From Mycobacterium sp. ACS4054 (lineage in GTDB: Bacteria; Actinomycetota; Actinomycetes; Mycobacteriales; Mycobacteriaceae), in the NCBI RefSeq assembly GCF_001667275.1, contig NZ_LZHV01000060.1, positions 54,357-118,356 of the forward strand: a stretch of 64,000 bases of DNA. The letters are read 5' to 3'. The position numbers and the translations under genes were made by a program. How positions within the stretch are numbered: the stretch's first letter is position 1; each line of letters begins with the position of its first letter. Under the pieces are notes generated by a model. It did not search any database and had not been told where the DNA came from. It worked only from the letters and a program-made list of their open reading frames with translations. This document shows positions 32,949 to 42,009 of this stretch, in pieces.

Positions 32949-34021
32949 CGCGCCGTGCGGGTGATGGTGGCGCTGCCCAGCACCTCGTCGCCGTCCGGGT
33001 CCGGGCGATACAGCACGAGCGTCTGGCCGCACGCGACGCCGCGCAGCGGGACACGCAACCGCACCACCAGCTCGTCGCCCACCAATTCGGCTACCGCCCC
33101 GGCGGTTTCACCGTGCGCCCGCACCTGCACCTCGCATTCGACGGGGCCCGAGGGCGGCCGTCCCGAAGTGAAGACCGGCTCGCGTCCCCGCAACTCGCGC
33201 ACGTCGAGGTCGGCGGCCTCCCCCACCCGCACGGTCGCGGTGTCGGCGTCGATGGCCGTCACATAGCGGGGACGACCGTCGGGACCCGGCCCGGCGATGC
33301 CGAGACCCTTGCGCTGGCCGATGGTGAAACCGTGCACCCCGTCGTGCTCGGCGAGCACCACACCGTCGGCGCCGACCACGGCCCCGCGGCGGACCGCGAT
33401 GCGCTCGCCCAGGAAGGCGCGGGTATTGCCGGACGGGATGAAGCAGATGTCGTGACTGTCCGGCTTTTCGGCGACCGGCAGGCCGCGGCGCGCGGCTTCG
33501 GCGCGGATCTGCGACTTGGGGGTGTCGCCGATCGGAAACGTGGCGTGCGCCAGCTGCCCCGCGGTCAGCACGGCCAGCACGTACGACTGGTCCTTGTCCG
33601 GATCGACCGCGCGGCGCAGCCGCCCGCCGGACAGCCTGGCGTAGTGGCCGGTGGCCACCGTGTCGAAGCCCAGCGCAAGGGCTTTCGCCGACAACGCCGA
33701 GAACTTGATGCGCTGATTGCAGCGGATGCAGGGGTTGGGTGTTTCGCCGCGCGCGTACGACGACACGAAGTCGTCAATCACGTCGGCCTGAAACTTTTCC
33801 GCGAAATCCCAGACATAGAAGGGGATTCCGAGCACGTCGGCGACGCGACTCGCGTCTGACGCGTCTTCCTTCGAGCAGCACCCGCGCGAGCCGGTACGCA
33901 AAGTGCCCGGGGCGGTTGACAACGCCAGGTGCACGCCGACCACGTCGTGCCCGGCGTCGACCATGCGTGCGGCGGCGACCGAGGAGTCGACGCCGCCGCT
34001 CATCGCGGCGAGAACCTTCAC
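32945..34021 (-). CDS. mnmA: tRNA-specific 2-thiouridylase MnmA
   Basis: A 358-aa enzyme that thiolates U34 of tRNA-Glu, -Gln and -Lys. The PP-loop is LAAMSGGVDSSVAAARM. The catalytic cysteines lie in NPCIRCNQRIKF and SHDICFIPSG. It abuts the upstream cysteine desulfurase with no gap, so sulfur donor and acceptor are made together, as in Rv3025c-Rv3024c. Two of its substrate tRNA types, tRNA-Glu and tRNA-Gln, have genes earlier in this window. Confidence 0.97.
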   Translation of the reverse strand: MKVLAAMSGGVDSSVAAARMVDAGHDVVGVHLALSTAPGTLRTGSRGCCSKEDASDASRVADVLGIPFYVWDFAEKFQADVIDDFVSSYARGETPNPCIRCNQRIKFSALSAKALALGFDTVATGHYARLSGGRLRRAVDPDKDQSYVLAVLTAGQLAHATFPIGDTPKSQIRAEAARRGLPVAEKPDSHDICFIPSGNTRAFLGERIAVRRGAVVGADGVVLAEHDGVHGFTIGQRKGLGIAGPGPDGRPRYVTAIDADTATVRVGEAADLDVRELRGREPVFTSGRPPSGPVECEVQVRAHGETAGAVAELVGDELVVRLRVPLRGVACGQTLVLYRPDPDGDEVLGSATITRTAR

Positions 34022-35200
34022 CTAGGACGCTCCCGCCGCGGCGAGTGCGGCCCGACGGGCGCGGTCGACCGCCGCCGGCAACACCTGCAACACCGCCTCG
34101 ACGTCGGCGTCAACACTGGTGTGCCCCAACGACAGTCGCAGCGACCCGCGGGCGCTGGCAGGGTCTGCGCCCATGGCGATCAACACGTGCGACGGCTGCG
34201 CGACGCCGGCGGTGCACGCCGATCCGGTCGAACACTCGATTCCGTTGGCGTCCAACAACATCAACAGCGCGTCGCCCTCGCAGCCGCGGAACGTGAAGTG
34301 CGCGTTGCCGGGCAACCGCTGGGGGTCGCGCCCACCGTTGAGGCTGACGTCCTCGATGCCGGCCAGCACGCCGTCGATCAGCCGGTCGCGCAACGACCGC
34401 AGCCGCGCGCTGTTCGCCTCGATCCCGTCCACCGCGATTCGCGCCGCGGCCGCCATGCCGACGGCACCGGCGACATCGGCCGTGCCGGATCGGATGTCAC
34501 GCTCCTGGCCGCCCCCGTGCGCCAGCGGCACACACGTCACGTCGCGGCGCAGCAGCAGCGCGCCCACGCCGGGTGGGCCGCCGAACTTGTGCGCGGCCAC
34601 GCTCATCGCCGAGAGCCCGCTGGCGGCGAAGTCCACGGGCAACTGCCCCACCGCCTGTACGGCGTCGCTGTGCATCGGAACCCCGAATTCGGCGGCGACC
34701 GCGGCGAGCTCGGCGGCGGGCATCACGGTGCCCACCTCGTTGTTGGCCCACATCACCGACACCAACGCGACATCGTCGTGGTTGTGCAGCGCCTCGCGCA
34801 GCGCGGCCGCCGACACCGAGCCGTCGGCGGCGGTCGGCAGCCAGGTCACCTCGGCGCCCTCGTGTTCGGCCAGCCAGTTCACCGAGTCCAAAGCGGCGTG
34901 GTGTTCCACCTCGCTGGTGATGATGCGCCGGTGCCGCGGTTCGGCGTCCCGGCGGGCCCAATAGATGCCCTTGACGGCCAGGTTGTCGCTCTCGGTGCCA
35001 CCGGCGGTGAAGATGACCTCCGACGGCCGTGCGCCCAGCCGGTCGGCGATCAGCTCGCGGGATTCCTCGATGCGCCGCCGCGCCGTCCGGCCGCTGGTGT
35101 GCAGCGAGGAGGCGTTGCCGACGGTGCCGAGCACCGCCGTCATCGCCTCGACGGCGGCGGGGTGCATCGGCGTGGTAGCGGCGTGATCCAGGTAGACCAT
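34022..35200 (-). CDS. cysteine desulfurase (IscS/NifS type)
   Basis: A 392-aa PLP enzyme that removes sulfur from cysteine to give a protein persulfide. The N-terminus MVYLDHAATTPMHPAAVEAM is typical. The PLP lysine lies in SVAAHKFGGPPG, and the sulfur-accepting cysteine loop in ECSTGSACTAGVAQPSHV. The ATG at 35200 is preferred over 35212 by comparison with Rv3025c. It is directly adjacent to mnmA, so the likely main job is tRNA thiolation. It is a class I-type desulfurase distinct from the Suf desulfurase, which is not in this window. Confidence 0.95.
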   Translation of the reverse strand: MVYLDHAATTPMHPAAVEAMTAVLGTVGNASSLHTSGRTARRRIEESRELIADRLGARPSEVIFTAGGTESDNLAVKGIYWARRDAEPRHRRIITSEVEHHAALDSVNWLAEHEGAEVTWLPTAADGSVSAAALREALHNHDDVALVSVMWANNEVGTVMPAAELAAVAAEFGVPMHSDAVQAVGQLPVDFAASGLSAMSVAAHKFGGPPGVGALLLRRDVTCVPLAHGGGQERDIRSGTADVAGAVGMAAAARIAVDGIEANSARLRSLRDRLIDGVLAGIEDVSLNGGRDPQRLPGNAHFTFRGCEGDALLMLLDANGIECSTGSACTAGVAQPSHVLIAMGADPASARGSLRLSLGHTSVDADVEAVLQVLPAAVDRARRAALAAAGAS

Positions 35201-35239
35201 GACCCGACCCACGATACCGGCTGGTCGCGAGGCCTCCGG

Positions 35240-36133
35240 CTACGAGGCCACCAGCACGGGCCGGTGATCGGCGTCCCGGGTCGGCCCGACGCACGCCACC
35301 GACTGGCAGCGGGTCGCCAGGGCCCGCCGGTCGGTCCCCGGCAGCTGCAGAGATTCGACGTGCACGCGCGCCAGCGTGCGGCGCACCGTGAGCAGCCGCC
35401 GGATGGACCGTGGCAGCGTCTCGTCGCCGACGAACGCGGGCACGGTCGAGACGCTGCCGTCGACGTGGTGATAGGTCAGCCGAAGCGGCTGCACCGGGCG
35501 GCCGGCGTCGATCGCGGCCTGGAACATGGCCGGGTAGAACGCGCCACCGCCCCGGTGAGCCTGTCCGGCCTCGCCCACCGCGGCATCGTCGCCGCGCCGG
35601 CCACACCACGTAGTGCCCTCCGGGAAGCACACCACCGTCTGGCCGCCGCCCAGCCGGCGGGCGACGGCGTCGACCACCGCCGGCAGCCGGCGCAAACTGG
35701 ACCGCTCGATCGGGATGATCTTGCACATGCGCGCCACGATTCCGGTGGCAGGCCCGGTGAACATGTCGGCGCGGGCGACGAACGACCCCGGCAGCACCGA
35801 CCCGATGGCGAAGACGTCGAGCCAGGACATGTGCGGGCTGACGACCAGGACCCCGCTCAGGTTGCGAATCGGGCTGCCGGACACCGTGATTCGGACCCCC
35901 AGGCAGCGCAACACCATCCGGCAATAGATGCGCTGCACCCGCGTGCGGCCCGGCAGCGGTGCCGCCAGCAGCACCACTCCCGGCGCCAGCAGCAGCGCCA
36001 GCAGGACCCGAAGCGTCACCCGCAGCGCCACCAACAGCGGCGGCGACGGGGCCACGTCGCCCAGGCCCACGCAACCGGCGTCGCACGATGCGCGCGGTAG
36101 CCAGGAGTGCGCGGTGCCGGCGGGGGCGTTCAT
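35240..36133 (-). CDS. 1-acyl-glycerol-phosphate acyltransferase-like (PlsC/OlsA type)
   Basis: A 297-aa membrane-associated acyltransferase (Rv3026c-like). The catalytic H-x4-D is visible in SPHMSWLDVFAIG and the second conserved block in CFPEGTTWCG. A hydrophobic anchor lies at about residues 30-55 (LLVALRVTLRVLLALLLAPG). Its ATG overlaps the stop of the upstream GNAT-type gene (ATGA). That pairing of an N-acyltransferase with an O-acyltransferase resembles OlsB-OlsA of ornithine-lipid synthesis, but phosphatidic acid synthesis is an equal possibility. Confidence 0.88.
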   Translation of the reverse strand: MNAPAGTAHSWLPRASCDAGCVGLGDVAPSPPLLVALRVTLRVLLALLLAPGVVLLAAPLPGRTRVQRIYCRMVLRCLGVRITVSGSPIRNLSGVLVVSPHMSWLDVFAIGSVLPGSFVARADMFTGPATGIVARMCKIIPIERSSLRRLPAVVDAVARRLGGGQTVVCFPEGTTWCGRRGDDAAVGEAGQAHRGGGAFYPAMFQAAIDAGRPVQPLRLTYHHVDGSVSTVPAFVGDETLPRSIRRLLTVRRTLARVHVESLQLPGTDRRALATRCQSVACVGPTRDADHRPVLVAS

Positions 36134-36990
36134 CGGTCGCCGCCGGCCATCTCCGAGGCGGCCGACACCGACCGCAACCGCTTGAGATATCGGGTATCGG
36201 CGCGCCGCTTGTCCAGCAGGACGCAGAAATCGCCCACGCCGAAATCGGGGTCGTGCGCCGGCTCACCGCACACCTGGGCGCCCAGCCGCAGGTAACCGCG
36301 CATCAGCGCCGGAACCGACGGCCGCGCCGGCGCCGGAATGTCGTCGAGCGCCGTGCCGTCGACGATCACCGGCCGGTGTGGGCGCACCCGGTAGTGCGCG
36401 GGTGCGGCGTGGCGGCTCAGGATGAAATCGCGAACCCCGCGCAGCTGGCGGCCCGGCACCCGGTTTTCGGGGTCGTCGGAATCCCCGCCGATGGGCACCG
36501 ACACGCAGCCGGTCACGTAGTCGTAGCCGTATCGGTCCAGGTAGGCCAGGATCCCGGCCCACATCAGCAGCACGACGCCGCCGTTGCGGTGGCCGTCGCG
36601 CACCACGGCGCGTCCCATCTCGACCAGCGACGGCCGCAGCGGGTCGAGCGCGCGGATGTCGAATTCCGTCGCGGTGTAAAGGCCCCCGGCCGCGATGGCG
36701 CCCGCCGGGGCCAGCATGCGGTAGCAACCCACCAGCTCGCCGGAGGCGTCGTCGCGCACCAGCAGGTGGTCGCAGTGCTCGTCGAACCGGTCGACGTCCC
36801 GTCGCTCGTCGTCGTTGGTGGGCAGTGCGAAGCCCGGCGTGCTGCTGAACACGTCGTACCGGAGCCGCTGCGCCGCCTCGATCATGCTTGCGTCGGTGGA
36901 CAGCAACAGCGAGTAACGCGGCCCGCCGGACGACGCCGTCGTCGCGCCGTCGGGCTTGTCGCTCGGAATCAGGACAGAAGCAATGCTCAT
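36130..36990 (-). CDS. GNAT-fold N-acyltransferase (OlsB-like)
   Basis: A 286-aa protein of the Acetyltransf_5/OlsB-like type (Rv3027c-like). The family stretch RLRYDVFSSTPGFALPT, then RFDEHCDHLLVRDDASGELVGCYRML, matches the acyl-ACP-using hemolysin/OlsB group. EMGRAVVRDGHRNGGVVLLMW is the likely acyl-donor site. The ATG at 36990 is used; upstream in-frame codons have only TTG. It is translationally coupled to the PlsC-like gene. The lipid product is not established. Confidence 0.85.
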   Translation of the reverse strand: MSIASVLIPSDKPDGATTASSGGPRYSLLLSTDASMIEAAQRLRYDVFSSTPGFALPTNDDERRDVDRFDEHCDHLLVRDDASGELVGCYRMLAPAGAIAAGGLYTATEFDIRALDPLRPSLVEMGRAVVRDGHRNGGVVLLMWAGILAYLDRYGYDYVTGCVSVPIGGDSDDPENRVPGRQLRGVRDFILSRHAAPAHYRVRPHRPVIVDGTALDDIPAPARPSVPALMRGYLRLGAQVCGEPAHDPDFGVGDFCVLLDKRRADTRYLKRLRSVSAASEMAGGDR

Positions 36991-37147
36991 GTCAATCAAC
37001 GTTGCGTAATCGATGAGCGAGTCGGCATCGTCGCTGTGACGTGTCCGTGCACGTCAGGTGACGAAATGTGGTTGCCAGGCGGCGGCTGTGACCTGCGTCG
37101 CGGTCGTTTCCGGGTCGCGGCGCGCCTTTGCGGGTATGCGGTCCGCC

Positions 37148-37531
37148 ATGATGTTCACCGCCGACCGCGCGATCGCGGCGCCGCCGTCGGCGGTGTGGGA
37201 ATTGCTGGTCGATCTGGACGCGTGGCCCAAATGGGGTCCGTCGATTCGCGGCGCCAGGCTCGACGAACCGCACACCGAGTTGGGTCTGCACGCAACGGGC
37301 ACCGTGCGGACGCCGCTGTTGCTCGAGGTCCCGTTCGTCATCACCGAATTCGAGCCGGGGCGAAGCTGGGCGTGGAAGGTGGCCGGCGTCCCGGCGACGC
37401 GGCACTGGGTCGAGCCGATGGGCGACGGGGCGCGCGTGGGGATGGCCGTTCCGTGGTGGTCGGCGCCCTACGTCACCGTGTGCTCAATTGCGTTGCGCCG
37501 CATCGACGCAATGCTGACCGGGACCCGTTGA
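37148..37531 (+). CDS. SRPBCC-family (polyketide cyclase/START-like) protein
   Basis: A 127-aa single-domain protein with the helix-grip pattern: TADRAIAAPPSAVWELLVDL, WPKWGPSIRGARL, EFEPGRSWAWKVAGVPATRH. Such proteins bind hydrophobic ligands. Adjacent ATGs at 37148 and 37151 cannot be separated. It is divergent from the GNAT gene and followed by a strong terminator shared with etfA. I see no ligand-specific residue. Confidence 0.82.
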   Translation: MMFTADRAIAAPPSAVWELLVDLDAWPKWGPSIRGARLDEPHTELGLHATGTVRTPLLLEVPFVITEFEPGRSWAWKVAGVPATRHWVEPMGDGARVGMAVPWWSAPYVTVCSIALRRIDAMLTGTR

Positions 37532-37550
37532 CGCGGCCCCCGGATACGCA

Positions 37551-37579
37551 AGAGCCCCCGACACCGGGTCGGGGGCTCT
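37551..37579. terminator. bidirectional terminator between SRPBCC gene and etfA
   Basis: A perfect 12-bp stem, AGAGCCCCCGAC with GTCGGGGGCTCT, around a 5-base loop. It stands 19 bases after the SRPBCC stop and 14 bases beyond the etfA stop, between convergent genes. Confidence 0.85.
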
Positions 37580-37592
37580 CGGGCTGAGGGTC

Positions 37593-38549
37593 TCAGCCCT
37601 TGCGTGCCTTGATGGCCTCGGTCAGCTGCGGGGCGACCTTGAACAGGTCCCCCACCACGCCGTAGTCGGCGATCTCGAAGATGGGCGCCTCTTCGTCCTT
37701 GTTGACCGCGACGATGGTCTTGGACGTCTGCATGCCCGCGCGGTGCTGGATGGCCCCGGAGATGCCGAGCGCGATGTAGAGCTGTGGCGACACCGTCTTG
37801 CCGGTCTGCCCGACCTGGAACTGGCCCGGGTAGTAGCCGGAGTCGACCGCGGCGCGCGACGCACCGACGGCGCCGCCCAGCGAGTCGGCCAGCTCCTCAA
37901 CCACGCTGAAGTTCTCCGCGCTGCCCACGCCGCGGCCACCGGAGACCACGATGGTGGCCTCGGTGAGCTCCGGGCGGTCACCGGCGACCGCCGGCTCGCG
38001 AGAGGTGATCTTGGTGGCGTTCTCGGCGGGTGCGGGCACCTCCACGGTGACCTGTTCGCCCGCGCCGGCCTGCGGCTCGGCGTCGATGGCGCCGCCGCGC
38101 ACCGTGATGACCGGGGTGTCGCCGTTGGCCTGCGACTCCACGGTGAACGCGCCACCGAAGATGGAGTGCACCGCCTTGTTGCCCTCCTGGACGCCGACCA
38201 CGTCGACCAGCAGGCCGGACCCGATCCGGGCCGCGAGCCGGCCCGCGATCTCCTTGCCGTCGGCGTTGGCCGACAGCAGGACCGCGGCGGGGGCGTTCGA
38301 CTCGGCCAGCGAGGCGAGTACGTCGACCACCGGGGTGATCAGGTAGTTCTCGGCGTCGTCGGACTCGGCGACGTAGATCTTGGCGGCGCCCGCCTCCTTC
38401 AGCCCGTCGACCAGCGGCGCGGCCGTTCCCGGCTTGCCGACCACGACGGCGGCCGGCTCGCCCAGCGCGCGGGCGGCGGTGATCAGTTCGGAGGTGACCT
38501 TCTTCAGTGCGCCTTCGGCGTGCTCAACGAGCACCAAAACTTCTGCCAT
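37593..38549 (-). CDS. etfA: electron transfer flavoprotein alpha subunit
   Basis: A 318-aa FAD-binding ETF subunit (FixB, Rv3028c). The C-terminal FAD domain is intact: VSGGRGVGSAENF, GASRAAVDSGYYP, QVGQTGKTVSPQLYIALGIS and VAVNKDEEAPIFEIADYG. It accepts electrons from acyl-CoA dehydrogenases of beta-oxidation and passes them to the quinone pool. It lies 39 bp downstream of etfB. Confidence 0.97.
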   Translation of the reverse strand: MAEVLVLVEHAEGALKKVTSELITAARALGEPAAVVVGKPGTAAPLVDGLKEAGAAKIYVAESDDAENYLITPVVDVLASLAESNAPAAVLLSANADGKEIAGRLAARIGSGLLVDVVGVQEGNKAVHSIFGGAFTVESQANGDTPVITVRGGAIDAEPQAGAGEQVTVEVPAPAENATKITSREPAVAGDRPELTEATIVVSGGRGVGSAENFSVVEELADSLGGAVGASRAAVDSGYYPGQFQVGQTGKTVSPQLYIALGISGAIQHRAGMQTSKTIVAVNKDEEAPIFEIADYGVVGDLFKVAPQLTEAIKARKG

Positions 38550-38588
38550 GGTTTCTTCGCTCTTCTCGTCTGTGGGTTCTGTGCTCGT

Positions 38589-39380
38589 CTAAATGATCTT
38601 CTGGCCGACCAGGTACTGGGAGATCTGGCTACCGCCCTCGCCTTCGTCGGTGACCTTCTCACCCGCGGTCTTCGGCGGCTTCGGCGTCGACGACAGCACC
38701 GTCGACCCGGCGTTCTCCTGCCCGACCTCGTCGCTTTCGACGCCGATCTCCGAAAGGGTCAGCACCGTGACCTCTTTCTTCTTGGCCGCCATGATGCCCT
38801 TGAAGGACGGGAAACGCGGCTCGTTGATCTTCTCGGTCACACTGACCACCGCGGGCAGCGCCGCCTCGAGCGTGAACACGCCGTCGTCGGTCTCGCGCTC
38901 GCCGGTGACCTTGCCGCCCTCGATGGACAGCTTGCGCAGGTGCGTCAGCTGGGGCAGGCCCAGGTACTCGGCGATGATCGCCGGCACCGCGCCGCCCGAG
39001 CCGTCGGTGGACTCGTTGCCGGCGATGACCAGCTCGGTGCCCTCGATGGTGCCCAGCGCGCGGGCCAGCGCCCACGCCGTCTGCACCACGCAGGAGCCCT
39101 TCATGCCGTCGTCCTTGAGGTGCACGGCCTTGTCGGCCCCCATCGACAGCGCCTTGCGGATCGCCTCCGTGGCGCGTTCGGGGCCCGCGGTCAGCACCGT
39201 CACCGAACCCTCGCCGCCCTCACGCTCGCGGATCTGCAGGGCCTCTTCGACGGCGCGCTCGTTGATCTCGTCCAGCACCGCGTCGGCGGCCTCGCGGTCC
39301 AGCGTGTAATCGCCGTCGTTCAGCTTGCGCTCCGACCAGGTGTCTGGGACCTGCTTGATCAGGACCACGATGTTCGTCAT
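38589..39380 (-). CDS. etfB: electron transfer flavoprotein beta subunit
   Basis: A 263-aa ETF beta subunit (FixA, Rv3029c). The N-terminus reads MTNIVVLIKQVPDTWSERKL. The AMP/nucleotide-binding stretch VIAGNESTDGSGGAVPA and the signature region VTEKINEPRFPSFKGIMAAKKK are present. The ATG at 39380 is chosen; longer frames read into the promoter. It is first in the etfBA operon. The 229-bp region to the divergent methyltransferase gene carries both promoters; none was assigned with confidence. Confidence 0.97.
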   Translation of the reverse strand: MTNIVVLIKQVPDTWSERKLNDGDYTLDREAADAVLDEINERAVEEALQIREREGGEGSVTVLTAGPERATEAIRKALSMGADKAVHLKDDGMKGSCVVQTAWALARALGTIEGTELVIAGNESTDGSGGAVPAIIAEYLGLPQLTHLRKLSIEGGKVTGERETDDGVFTLEAALPAVVSVTEKINEPRFPSFKGIMAAKKKEVTVLTLSEIGVESDEVGQENAGSTVLSSTPKPPKTAGEKVTDEGEGGSQISQYLVGQKII

Positions 39381-39609
39381 GAGTGTGGTTCGTCCTCCTA
39401 TTGAAGGAGTCCCGCAGCAGTCGGCCACGAGACTTTCAGTACGCGTTTCGCAGCGCACGGTCGTGTTACTACTCGGTAACTTTGTGCAGCCTGCATTCAC
39501 ACCATAGCGGGTGGTACTGCGGGTTCTTCCGGCGTGTCCACCCCCCGCAACCGGGGGCCGCCCGTTCCCGGTTCGCGAATCCGACACTTCGCGTTAGCCT
39601 GCCTATGCG

Positions 39610-40419
39610 ATGAGCGCAACCGTCCCCGACGTTCCCCGGCCAAGCCACGGCGATCCCCTGCCCGCGGCTGATCCCGTCTTGACGTTGACCGGCGAACGCA
39701 CCATCCCCGATCTCGACGTCGAGAACTACTGGTTTCGCCGCCACCAGGTCGTTTACCAGCGGCTGGCCGGGCGTTGCGCTGGCCGCGAGGTGCTCGAGGC
39801 CGGGTGCGGGGAGGGCTATGGCGCGGACCTAATCGCCGGCGTCGCACGCCGCGTCGTCGCCGTCGATTACGACGAGGCCGCGGTGGCCCACGTGCGGGCC
39901 CGCTACCCGCGCGTGGAGGTCATGCGGGCGAACCTGGCCGAGCTGCCGCTGCCCGACGCGTCGGTCGATATTGTGGTCAACTTCCAAGTCATCGAGCATC
40001 TGTGGGATCAAGCACAATTCGTCGCCGAGTGCGCGCGGGTGCTGCGCCGCGGCGGCCTGCTGATGGTGTCCACCCCCAACCGGATCACCTTCTCCCCCGG
40101 CCGCGACACCCCGATCAACCCGTTCCACACCCGCGAACTCAACGCCCGCGAGCTGACCGAGTTGCTCGTCGAGGCGGGTTTCCGCGACGTGTCGATCAGC
40201 GGGTTGTTCCACGGACTGCGGCTGCGGGAGATGGACGCCCGCCACGGCGGCTCGATCATCGACGCGCAGATCGAGCGGGCCGTCGCCGACGCGCCGTGGC
40301 CGCCCGAGCTGGCCGCCGACGTCGCCGCGGTGACGTGCGACGACTTCGAGATCGTCGCCGACGACCGCCGCAACATCGACGACAGCCTGGATCTGATCGC
40401 GATTGCGGTGGCGCCGTGA
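39610..40419 (+). CDS. SAM-dependent methyltransferase of the MGLP cluster
   Basis: A 269-aa class I methyltransferase. SAM motif I is VLEAGCGEGYGADLIAGVA, followed by the acidic VVAVDYDEAAVAHVRARYP and the catalytic-region NFQVIEHLWDQAQF. It matches Rv3030, which lies next to the GH57 and glycosyltransferase genes of 6-O-methylglucose lipopolysaccharide synthesis; it probably O-methylates that glucan. Its stop overlaps the GTG start of the next gene (GTGA), so the cluster is coupled. Confidence 0.9.
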   Translation: MSATVPDVPRPSHGDPLPAADPVLTLTGERTIPDLDVENYWFRRHQVVYQRLAGRCAGREVLEAGCGEGYGADLIAGVARRVVAVDYDEAAVAHVRARYPRVEVMRANLAELPLPDASVDIVVNFQVIEHLWDQAQFVAECARVLRRGGLLMVSTPNRITFSPGRDTPINPFHTRELNARELTELLVEAGFRDVSISGLFHGLRLREMDARHGGSIIDAQIERAVADAPWPPELAADVAAVTCDDFEIVADDRRNIDDSLDLIAIAVAP

Positions 40420-41996
40420 GCAATCCGCACGACCGGGTGCCCGGCATGTTCACCCTGGTCCTGCACACCCACCTGCCGTGGCTGGCCCATCACGGCCGCT
40501 GGCCGGTCGGCGAGGAGTGGCTCTACCAGTCCTGGGCCGCGGCCTATCTGCCGCTGATGCGGGTGCTGACCACTTTGGCCGACGAGGACCGCCGCGGCCT
40601 GATCACGCTGGGCGTCACCCCGGTGGTGAACGCCCAGCTGGACGACCCGTACTGCCTGGACGGCATGCAGCACTGGCTGGCCAACTGGGGGCTGCGGGCG
40701 GCCGAGGCCGCCAGCATGCGGTCGGCTCCCCGATCGAAGTCGGCCGGCTATCAGGCCTGCACGCCGGAAGCGTTGCGCGCCTTAGGAATTCGGGAATGCG
40801 CCGAGGCCGACGCCGCGCTGGAGGACTTCGCCACCCGATGGCGGCACGGCGGTAGCCCGCTGCTGCGCGGCCTGATCGACGCCGGCACGGTCGAGTTGCT
40901 CGGCGGGCCCCTGGCCCATCCGTTCCAGCCGCTGCTCGCACCGCGGCTGCGCGAGTTCGCCCTGCGGGAGGGGCTGGCCGACCCGCAGCAGCGCCTGGCT
41001 CATCGCCCCAGTGGGATCTGGGCGCCCGAATGTGCTTACGCGCCAGGCATGGAGGACGACTACGCGGCCGCGGGCGTCACCCATTTCATGGTCGACGGGC
41101 CGTCGCTGCACGGCGACACGGCGCTGGGCCGGACCGTCGGCGACAGCGACGTGGTGGCGTTCGGGCGCGACCTGCAGGTCAGCTACCGGGTGTGGTCGCC
41201 CAAGTCCGGCTATCCGGGTCACGCCGCCTACCGCGACTTCCACACCTATGACCACCTCACCGGGCTGAAGCCGGCGCGGGTCACCGGCCGCAACGTGCCG
41301 TCCGAGGGCAAGGCGCCCTACGACCCCGCGCGCGCCGACCACGCCGTCGACGTCCATGTCGCAGACTTCGTCGACGTGGTCCGAAACCGGCTGGCGAGCG
41401 AATCCGAGCGGATCGGCCGGCCGGCCCATGTCGTCGCCGCCTTCGACACCGAACTGTTCGGCCACTGGTGGTACGAGGGCCCGACGTGGCTGCAGCGGGT
41501 GCTGCGCGCGCTGCCCGCGGCCGGCGTGCGGGTGGGAACGTTGAGCGACGCCATCGCCGGCGGATTCGTCGGGGGCGCAGTGGCTTTGCCGCCCAGTTCG
41601 TGGGGCTCGGGCAAGGACTGGCAGGTGTGGGCCGGCGACAAGGTGGCCGACCTGGTCCAGCTCAACAACGAAGTGGTCGACACGGCGCTGAGCACCGTCG
41701 ACAAGGCGCTGGCGCAGCGCTCGTCGCTGGACGGGCCGCTGCCCCGCGACCACGTCGCCGACCAGATCCTGCGCGAGACCCTGCTCACCGTCTCCAGCGA
41801 CTGGCCGTTCATGGTGAGCAAGGACTCGGCCGCCGACTACGCGCGCTACCGCGCGCACCTGCACGCGCACGCCACCCGCGAGATCGCCGGGGCCCTGGCC
41901 TCGGGCCGGCGGGACACCGCGCAGCGGCTGGCCGAGGGATGGAACCGCGCCGACGGGCTGTTCGGCGCGCTCGACGCGCGCAGGCTGCCCCGATGA
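40416..41996 (+). CDS. GH57-family alpha-glucan branching enzyme of the MGLP cluster
   Basis: A 526-aa protein of the same length as Rv3031. The family start FTLVLHTHLPWLAHHGRWPV is present. The nucleophile Glu lies in SGIWAPECAYAPG (about residue 204) and the acid/base Asp in AAFDTELFGHWW (about residue 344). A C-terminal helical DUF1957-type domain follows. The predicted reaction is transfer of alpha-1,4 chains to make alpha-1,6 branches in methylglucose lipopolysaccharide. The GTG at 40416 overlaps the methyltransferase stop. Confidence 0.92.
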   Translation: MSNPHDRVPGMFTLVLHTHLPWLAHHGRWPVGEEWLYQSWAAAYLPLMRVLTTLADEDRRGLITLGVTPVVNAQLDDPYCLDGMQHWLANWGLRAAEAASMRSAPRSKSAGYQACTPEALRALGIRECAEADAALEDFATRWRHGGSPLLRGLIDAGTVELLGGPLAHPFQPLLAPRLREFALREGLADPQQRLAHRPSGIWAPECAYAPGMEDDYAAAGVTHFMVDGPSLHGDTALGRTVGDSDVVAFGRDLQVSYRVWSPKSGYPGHAAYRDFHTYDHLTGLKPARVTGRNVPSEGKAPYDPARADHAVDVHVADFVDVVRNRLASESERIGRPAHVVAAFDTELFGHWWYEGPTWLQRVLRALPAAGVRVGTLSDAIAGGFVGGAVALPPSSWGSGKDWQVWAGDKVADLVQLNNEVVDTALSTVDKALAQRSSLDGPLPRDHVADQILRETLLTVSSDWPFMVSKDSAADYARYRAHLHAHATREIAGALASGRRDTAQRLAEGWNRADGLFGALDARRLPR

Positions 41997-42009
41997 GGTG
42001 CCCGGCCGC

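Noticed and set aside
34497..36266. A 589-codon minus-strand frame across the desulfurase and acyltransferase
   Set aside because: It is a frame-shifted shadow of both genes with Arg/Ala-rich composition.
39541..39560. CCCCC/GGGGG hairpin upstream of the MGLP methyltransferase
   Set aside because: It is short, has no T-tract and lies in a promoter gap between divergent genes, so I could not support a terminator or riboswitch.
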